The notes under the pieces: model-generated
The model's database searches: none
What the model saw: the letters and a program-made list of their open reading frames with translations, nothing else
Told to the model about the DNA's origin: nothing
Translations under genes and position numbers: made by a program
Shown here: positions 58,622 to 64,000 of the stretch, one piece after another
Layout of the letters: each line of letters starts with the position of its first letter
Position numbering within the stretch: the stretch's first letter is position 1
From: Cohnella hashimotonis
Lineage (GTDB): Bacteria > Bacillota > Bacilli > Paenibacillales > Paenibacillaceae
DNA length: 64,000 nt
Assembly (NCBI RefSeq): GCF_030014955.1
Contig: NZ_JAGRPV010000001.1
Span: 8,147,501 to 8,211,500, forward strand
Direction: 5' to 3'

Positions 58622-61600
58622 TTACAGATCAAGTACCTTCACATCGTCGAAACTCGATTGCGCCCTGTGCGAGCTGAGTCCCGCTTTTCCTGTCGACAGG
58701 CTGCTGTCCGTGACGGACAGCATCTGCGTACCGTTCACCCAGAACGATAGGCTGCTGCCGTTCGCGACGGCCTGGAAGGTGTACCAGGTACCCGTCGTCA
58801 TCGTAAAAGGCACCGTAACCAGGTCCGACCATGTGCCGCCGATGCATTTGGATATTTTCAGCGTACTGCCGGTTCCCGCCCCGCCGCCGTAATAGGTGAA
58901 GTTGTACTGGTTGTTCGCGTCCTGGTACCGGGCATCGAGGCCGATTCCGGAGTAGGTGCCATTGAAGGACCCGGCCTTCACCCGCGCGGACACCGTGTAG
59001 TTGTCCCAGCCTGCGGATCCTGCGATCGCATGGACGTTGGCCGCCGTGTTGTCGGACTGCCGGTACACGTAGGTGCCGTCCGTCGCCGTCGCCCAGGTGC
59101 CGCCCGCGGTCGTCCAGCCGTTCGCGTTGCCGTCCTCGAAGTCGTCCGCGAGCAGCACCGGCGAGACGACGACATCGTCGAAGCTGGCGTCGGCGCGGTG
59201 GGCGTTCAGTCCGAATTGACCCGACGCGAAGGTGGTGTCCGTCGCGGTCAGCTCTTTGACGCCGTTGACCCAGAATTCCAGCGTGCTGCCGACGGCGACC
59301 GCTTTGAAGGTGTACCAGGTGCCCGTGTTGAACGTATAGGCCTTGGAGGCCAGCGTTGTCCATGTTCCGCCGACGGCCTTTTGGATCTTGATCAAATTGC
59401 CAACGGTGTAGTATTGGAAATTGTAGGTGTTGCTCGTATCCTGGAACCTCGCGTTAAGTCCAATCCCCGCCAGACTTCCGAGCGAAGTCGCCTTTACCTT
59501 GGCTGAGAGTTCATAGTCCGTCAACGTGCTCGAGCCGTTCAGCGCGGATACGTTGGTAGCTGCGGCATCGGTCTGCCGGAATACCTTGGAGCCGTCGGTC
59601 GCGACGCTCCACGTGCCGCCGTTCGTCGTCCAGTCCGCTGCGCTGCCGTCCTCGAAGTCGTCCGTAAAGGCCCCGGTCGCGCCGGCGCCCGGACTGGCAT
59701 CCGTCGTGAACGAGATGACGACAGAGGTGGACGAGCCGCTGGCTTCGGTAAACGTCAAGGTGCGCGTATGGGCGGTGTTCGGCGCCAATCCGTTCGTGTT
59801 GATGGTGAAATAGAGCTCGTGTTCCCCGCGAAGATTGCCCGAGGTCTGCGTCAGCGTCAGGTAGCCGCCTTGGCCGATGACCGACCAGTTCGTGCTGAGC
59901 CCGCCGCCCTTGTTGATCAGCTTGATCTTGTGCAGCTGCGCGGCGTTCGAAGGGTTCTTCACGCCGACGTTGATGGCCGGCGTCACGCTGATCTTCGGCG
60001 CGGGCACGCTGCCGATGGCGCCGAGCTTATTGGTTTCCTGGAACTTCTGCACGCCGCCCTTGCTCGCCGTGAGCTTGAGCGTCAGCCACTTGGCCGAGAC
60101 GCCGGTCGGCACGGAGAAGCTGATTGCCTGCTCTGTCTTGGAACCGTACGCCACCGTCGCGGCGAAGGAGCCGGTTTGGAACGACGTATAGGCATTCGTA
60201 GCGGGATCCACGTACCCGGCTTCCCAGTTGACGTTAATAGCCGTACCGTCTCTTTGTTCGTCGTTATAGACGATGATCGTCCGGTTTGCGGCGCTGCCGG
60301 CGGCGAATACGACCGGTGCCACGCCGATCCGGTTGTTGTTGTCCCCGTCCTTATCGAACGCGGCAACGGGCGAGAACGAATTTTTCGTATATTCGTAAGA
60401 GTCGGACTGAACGACCGTAGGGTACGCCGAAGAGAAGACGTTGACGACCGGACGGTCGATCTTGACGGGCTTCACGCCCGGCGCGGTCATATCGGACCAC
60501 GTGGGATAGAGCGTCGCCTCGATCGGTTCGTACGCATAGATCCAATCGGCGTAATAGCGGATGTCCGCGAAGCCTGCGTAGCGCATGGCCCGGACCATCC
60601 GGTCGGTCGCCCGGTGCCATACGGCCTGTGAGACGATGTCGTCGTTCAGGTGGTCGTGCGTGCCCACCGTCTGGTTCGCCGTCGAATTGTAGGTGCCGTC
60701 GGCATTCAGGACCGGCCATCCCTGCGACGGCGTGAAGGCTTCGCCCTCGCCTCGCGGCTTCGTCGCATTGTTTGTATATAGGCTGTACATGCTGGCGGTA
60801 TTAAGGTTGCCGAAGGCATAGCCGGTCGAATAGTGCTTATTCTGCTCCCAATCCGTCTCCAGGTCGTCCTGCATGATCGGCCGGCTCGTATCCGCGCTCT
60901 GGATGGCGGTCGTCACGACGGGCAGCAGCGAGCTCTCGGTTCCCCAATTCTCGTTGCCTCCGCTCCACATTACGATGCTGGGATGGTTGCGGCGCGCGGC
61001 GACCCACTGGCTGGTCCACTTGGACACGTTGCTCAAAGCGGTCGTGCCGAAGCCCTGGGTTTTCTGATACTGCCAGAACGGCGTCTCGTCAATGATAAGC
61101 AGCCCGATCTCGTCCGCATAATCGTACAGCTCGTCGATCGCGCCGCCCACATGGGTGCGTGCGACGTTGTACGTCTTGACCCACTCGTCCATCAACTTTT
61201 TGACCTGGGCAATGTTCGAATCCTTGAAGCTCTGGGAGGCGCTCGGGACCGAGCCGTGCGCGCTGCCGGCGCGCCAGTTGAACTGCAGCGCGTCGCCGCG
61301 CAGGTTCGTCTTGATGCCGTTCAGCTGGAAGTAATTCGAAGTCTTCGCGAACTGGCGGAAGCCGAACCGCGTCGTGCTGCTGTCCACCGTGGCGCCGGAT
61401 TGAACGAGACTGACGGCGAGGTTGTACAGCTTCGGATCGTGGGTCCACCAATACTTGGCGTTGGTCCACGAGATATTGTTCCATACGACCGTCTGGGTGC
61501 CGCCCGCGGGGACGGTGACGCTCTGGTCGGCGAAGCTCTTCTCCAGCGTGCCCCCGACAAGCGTCGCCGCGCTCTTGACGGTCGCCGTCTGGGAGGTCGA

Positions 61601-62308
61601 AGTCTTATTGACGACGGTCGTCACGATCTGAATGACGTCGTCGGATGGGTCGGTGTTGTTCTGCAGGTTCGTCACGACCTGCGTATCCGCGATGTAAAGC
61701 TTGGGATAGGCGACGAGACGCACGTCGTCCTTGATGCCCCGTCCCTGTCCCCAGGGCATGTTGTCCAGTCCGATGGGGTACATCGGCTTGCCGGTGCCGG
61801 ATTCGATCGCGTCGGAAGGGAAGGACTGCAGGCCCCAGACGCGCACCTCGAGGGTATTGGAGGCGCCCGCGTTCGCGACGGACGTGATGTCCAGCTTGTA
61901 CGGCAGGCGGGTCATCAGATAGCCGTTCGTATCGGTCGCGATCTGCGTGCCGTTGACGAACACCTTCGCGAGCGGCGCGATCTGATCGAAGTCGAGGAAG
62001 ATCTCTTTGCCCGACATGGACGAGGGAATGGTGAAATTGCGCTTGTACACGCCGTAATTAAGCGTCGCCCAGCTGGACGGATAGCCGAAGTTCTCGGCTT
62101 CGTCCCAATAGGAGGGGACGACGATGTCGTAGCGGGTCGTGCCGCCGTTCGGATAGAAGTCCCAGATGCCGTTCAACGACGCGGATTCCCGCTCTCCGGC
62201 CGCCGCTGCCGGCTTCGGGGCCACGGCCGCATAGGCGATCAGCAGACTGCAGCAGATTAGAACCTGTATCAGCCTTGTATAAGCGTTGGTGCTTGTCGAA
62301 ATTCCCAT
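58622..62308 (-). CDS. Secreted glycoside hydrolase family 2 enzyme with two C-terminal beta-sandwich repeats
   Basis: A 1228-residue exported enzyme. A signal peptide (hydrophobic 14-30, cleavage near AAAAGERE) is followed by a GH2 sugar-binding jelly roll (about 45-200: ASLNGIWDFYPNGG, FVNGTQIATDTNGY), an Ig-like domain, and the TIM barrel with TNLRGDALQFNW, HVGGAIDELYDYADEIGLLIIDE and the acid/base Glu in WSGGNENWG near residue 450. After an Ig-like stretch (820-875) come two homologous LamG-like modules (about 880-1050 and 1055-1228, each starting DDFEDG and ending in SFDDV), probably for carbohydrate binding. It may be a beta-galactosidase, glucuronidase or related exo-enzyme; the substrate is unknown. 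AGGAGG precedes the ATG. Confidence 0.9.
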   Translation of the reverse strand: MGISTSTNAYTRLIQVLICCSLLIAYAAVAPKPAAAAGERESASLNGIWDFYPNGGTTRYDIVVPSYWDEAENFGYPSSWATLNYGVYKRNFTIPSSMSGKEIFLDFDQIAPLAKVFVNGTQIATDTNGYLMTRLPYKLDITSVANAGASNTLEVRVWGLQSFPSDAIESGTGKPMYPIGLDNMPWGQGRGIKDDVRLVAYPKLYIADTQVVTNLQNNTDPSDDVIQIVTTVVNKTSTSQTATVKSAATLVGGTLEKSFADQSVTVPAGGTQTVVWNNISWTNAKYWWTHDPKLYNLAVSLVQSGATVDSSTTRFGFRQFAKTSNYFQLNGIKTNLRGDALQFNWRAGSAHGSVPSASQSFKDSNIAQVKKLMDEWVKTYNVARTHVGGAIDELYDYADEIGLLIIDETPFWQYQKTQGFGTTALSNVSKWTSQWVAARRNHPSIVMWSGGNENWGTESSLLPVVTTAIQSADTSRPIMQDDLETDWEQNKHYSTGYAFGNLNTASMYSLYTNNATKPRGEGEAFTPSQGWPVLNADGTYNSTANQTVGTHDHLNDDIVSQAVWHRATDRMVRAMRYAGFADIRYYADWIYAYEPIEATLYPTWSDMTAPGVKPVKIDRPVVNVFSSAYPTVVQSDSYEYTKNSFSPVAAFDKDGDNNNRIGVAPVVFAAGSAANRTIIVYNDEQRDGTAINVNWEAGYVDPATNAYTSFQTGSFAATVAYGSKTEQAISFSVPTGVSAKWLTLKLTASKGGVQKFQETNKLGAIGSVPAPKISVTPAINVGVKNPSNAAQLHKIKLINKGGGLSTNWSVIGQGGYLTLTQTSGNLRGEHELYFTINTNGLAPNTAHTRTLTFTEASGSSTSVVISFTTDASPGAGATGAFTDDFEDGSAADWTTNGGTWSVATDGSKVFRQTDAAATNVSALNGSSTLTDYELSAKVKATSLGSLAGIGLNARFQDTSNTYNFQYYTVGNLIKIQKAVGGTWTTLASKAYTFNTGTWYTFKAVAVGSTLEFWVNGVKELTATDTTFASGQFGLNAHRADASFDDVVVSPVLLADDFEDGNANGWTTAGGTWATATDGTYVYRQSDNTAANVHAIAGSAGWDNYTVSARVKAGSFNGTYSGIGLDARYQDANNQYNFTYYGGGAGTGSTLKISKCIGGTWSDLVTVPFTMTTGTWYTFQAVANGSSLSFWVNGTQMLSVTDSSLSTGKAGLSSHRAQSSFDDVKVLDL

Positions 62309-62362
62309 TATCGAACCTCCTAATTGAGTAGCGGTTCTTTCAAGCGAGAATCGATGTTGCGC

Positions 62363-64000
62363 TTAAAACAAAGTTCGCTCATAGCCTTGCGGGTTTACGT
62401 CGATCCGGTACCGGACGCCGCTTGCATTCTCAAGCTCGATTGCGACGACGAGCGCCTCTTCGTCGATTCGGCACGCGACGCAGCGCCAGCCGGGATCCCC
62501 TGCGTCGTGCGGCGCGACGATGGCGACGATGCCCGCGGTGCCGCCGGCAGCAATATCCGCCCGCAGCGCAGGCGTCTCGTACTTGGTTCCGTAGCTGTCG
62601 GAACGGTACCCGGTTACGGCCGAGACGGCGGGGGCCTCGCAAGCGCCGCTAAAATGCCAGCTCATTCGAAGTCTTGCATCCCTCCCTTCAGGATTGATGA
62701 AATAAGCAAATCCGCCCTCCGCCTCGCTCACCGTCGTATCCCGGTGCAGGTAAAAGTGCTGCGCCAGGCGATGGCTGTCCGAAGCGATCAGCCAATCGAC
62801 GAGAATGAGCGCGTCCAGCTGCCGGTCCGCGATCAGCCACCGGCGATGCGTCACGGGATCTGGCAGGCGCCGGTAGCCGTCGTGGGAGGCGTCCAGCAAG
62901 GTGTAATCGGCCCGATGCAGGGACCGGTGGAGCGTGACTTCCGCCTCGCGGTCCGCCCAGCGCTGGCTGGATATATACTCCGTCTGGTCGAGGCCATCGA
63001 CCGCAATTGTGTTGTGCGCCTTCGTTCCTTTAAAATAGCGCCTGTCGGCGCTTTCCTCGTACGTGTACCTGCCGTTATCCAGGAACACGGCATGTCCCCG
63101 ATAAAACCATTCGAGCTGCAGCGCGTCGGCATGTCCGTGCGCGCCGCCCAGCGGGGCGGCATCGAACAGCAGATAATGCTGCGGATCGCGCAGAACATGG
63201 TAGCCGGCATGCGGGAAAACCCGGTACGAGAGACCGGCACCCGAACCGCCAGCAACGAAGCCGCCGATATCCAAGCCGCCAGCAACGGCTCCAGCACCAG
63301 ATCCGTCGGCATCCGCGCCGCCGACACCCGACTCGCCAGCACTGGAGCCACCGGCATCCGACCCGTCAGCCCCCGAGCTGCCGGCATCCGACCCGCCAGC
63401 ACCTGAACTGCCAGCCCCCGACCCGTCAGCCCCCGAGCTGCCCACACCTGCACGATCCTCGCCTTCGCGCCCCAATCCGCCTGCGACCATGGCCGGACCG
63501 GCGATCCAGACATCCTCCCAGTCGGGCTCGCCCCGCGCCCGCAGCGCGTTGTCTTCCAGCACCTCGCCGAGCAGCGCCAGCATGCGCGCTCCCCAGCGGT
63601 TGCAGTCCGAGTCCGACAGCGGGCTCGAGCTGCCGTCCGGCCGGATCGTCGCGGCGGCGAAGTCCGCCATGGCGGCCAGCCGCGCGCGATAGGCGTCAGG
63701 GAAGCGGTCGCCCGTCTTCCGGGCGAGCAGATAAGGGAGCGCGAAGCATTCGATCGCCGCGTTGTGATAGTGAACGGCCAGCTCCGTCTGGACGCCATCC
63801 TCGCCGACCTGCCGCAGGATGCACAGCTCCAGGCGCTCCAGGGCCAGCTGCCGCCAAAAGGCGGCGCGCGGATGCTCGCTCAGCAATACGGAGATCGCGT
63901 GCAGCCCCTGCATGTGCATGATGGCGTGGTTGATCGACGGATCGCCCAGATATGCGGCGAGATACGCGGCATGCGCGGCGAGCGCCTCCTCGAACTGCGC
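62363..64000 (-). CDS. Heparinase II/III-family-like protein (5' end beyond window) with Gly/Ser/Ala insert
   Basis: The frame is open to the right edge; at least 545 residues are visible. The N-terminal part is an alpha/alpha toroid (HHAIMHMQGLHAISVLLSEHP-like segments), and the C-terminal part is the heparinase II/III beta-sandwich: FPHAGYHVLRDPQHYLLFDAAPLGGAHGHADALQLEWFY, DNGRYTYEES, and KAHNTIAVDGLDQTEY. These enzymes are polysaccharide lyases acting on uronate-containing glycans. Between the two parts lies an ~70-residue low-complexity insert rich in Gly, Ser, Ala and Asp (63240-63450). It is 54 bp downstream of the GH2 start on the same strand, so the two genes are co-oriented, with the heparinase-like gene first. 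Confidence 0.85.
   Translation of the reverse strand, partial: AQFEEALAAHAAYLAAYLGDPSINHAIMHMQGLHAISVLLSEHPRAAFWRQLALERLELCILRQVGEDGVQTELAVHYHNAAIECFALPYLLARKTGDRFPDAYRARLAAMADFAAATIRPDGSSSPLSDSDCNRWGARMLALLGEVLEDNALRARGEPDWEDVWIAGPAMVAGGLGREGEDRAGVGSSGADGSGAGSSGAGGSDAGSSGADGSDAGGSSAGESGVGGADADGSGAGAVAGGLDIGGFVAGGSGAGLSYRVFPHAGYHVLRDPQHYLLFDAAPLGGAHGHADALQLEWFYRGHAVFLDNGRYTYEESADRRYFKGTKAHNTIAVDGLDQTEYISSQRWADREAEVTLHRSLHRADYTLLDASHDGYRRLPDPVTHRRWLIADRQLDALILVDWLIASDSHRLAQHFYLHRDTTVSEAEGGFAYFINPEGRDARLRMSWHFSGACEAPAVSAVTGYRSDSYGTKYETPALRADIAAGGTAGIVAIVAPHDAGDPGWRCVACRIDEEALVVAIELENASGVRYRIDVNPQGYERTLF
63240..63450. repeat. Degenerate repeat coding a Gly/Ser/Ala/Asp-rich linker
   Basis: Imperfect 15- and 30-nt repeats such as GCCGGCATCCGACCCG and CAGCCCCCGACCCGTCAGCC, in frame with the heparinase-like gene. 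They code GSSGADGS-type peptides. Their position between the toroid and the beta-sandwich suggests a flexible linker. Confidence 0.85.

Noticed and set aside
60833..62260. 475-codon plus-strand frame
   Set aside because: Shadow of the GH2 gene, with an Arg/Val/Asp-rich product and no ribosome binding site.

Overview
The window looks like chromosomal DNA of a GC-rich, low-motility-type Firmicute of the family Paenibacillaceae (Cohnella or Paenibacillus-like). This is inferred from gene content and signals: an LplABC-type sugar transporter operon with YesM/YesN, a YtxJ bacillithiol-linked protein, DUF1835, DUF817 and DUF2975 proteins, strong AGGAGG ribosome binding sites, frequent GTG/TTG starts and a cre-like site. 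There are no rRNA genes, no CRISPR array, no transposase and no phage block. The only RNA gene seen is an initiator tRNA-Met.

Layout. 1-1720: end of an FtsX/MacB-type exporter (permease plus ATPase). 1781-3596: a DMT transporter and an unknown protein, followed by a 51-nt hairpin-repeat array. 3961-11018: a minus-strand operon lplB-lplC-lplA-yesM-yesN (polysaccharide-derived sugar import and its two-component system) behind a cre-like site. 11227-15349: a zinc-ribbon protein, a stalk-domain protein, an Acr3/SBF-type transporter and an alpha/beta hydrolase. 15424-18256: a Zn/Cd P-type ATPase with a long His/Asp tract, divergent from a CzrA/CadC-like repressor with its operator between them. 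18825-23106: a Crp/Fnr regulator with a SsuBCA-like ABC transporter and an MBL-fold hydrolase, probably one operon. 23221-25293: MerR/SDR and ArsR/VOC regulator-enzyme pairs. 25294-26660: two long repeat arrays. 26661-33027: DUF4304 protein, CPA1 Na+/H+ antiporter, YtxJ, small unknowns and a GIY-YIG protein, interrupted by a dispersed repeat, a heptamer minisatellite and a broken GH32 gene. 33095-54736: mostly regulator/enzyme pairs (TetR/MFS, TetR/SDR three times, MerR/SDR), acetyltransferases, MBL hydrolase, HD-GYP, DUF817/XRE/DUF2975, and an AraC regulator whose frame runs into a siderophore-binding lipoprotein. 54991-56604: YciI plus ECF42-type sigma factor. 56744-64000: SGNH hydrolase, cupin, a secreted GH2 enzyme with two C-terminal beta-sandwich repeats, and a heparinase II/III-like protein cut by the window edge.

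The most unusual content is intergenic. Four tandem arrays of short hairpin units occur; three have a unit of about 51 nt. A fourth kind, a dispersed element of about 195 bp, occurs three times (18351, 31970 reversed, 35590) and is itself built of four degenerate units spaced about 50, 61 and 51 nt. In one array a closing base pair changes on both sides at once (A-T to T-A), which suggests selection for the hairpin. A second notable locus is 52805-54736, where an AraC regulator has no stop codon and reads in frame through a Fur-box promoter, a ribosome binding site and a lipobox into an iron-siderophore binding protein.

All functions come from reading sequence motifs by eye; no database search was possible. 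Start codons were chosen by ribosome binding site and are given in each entry.
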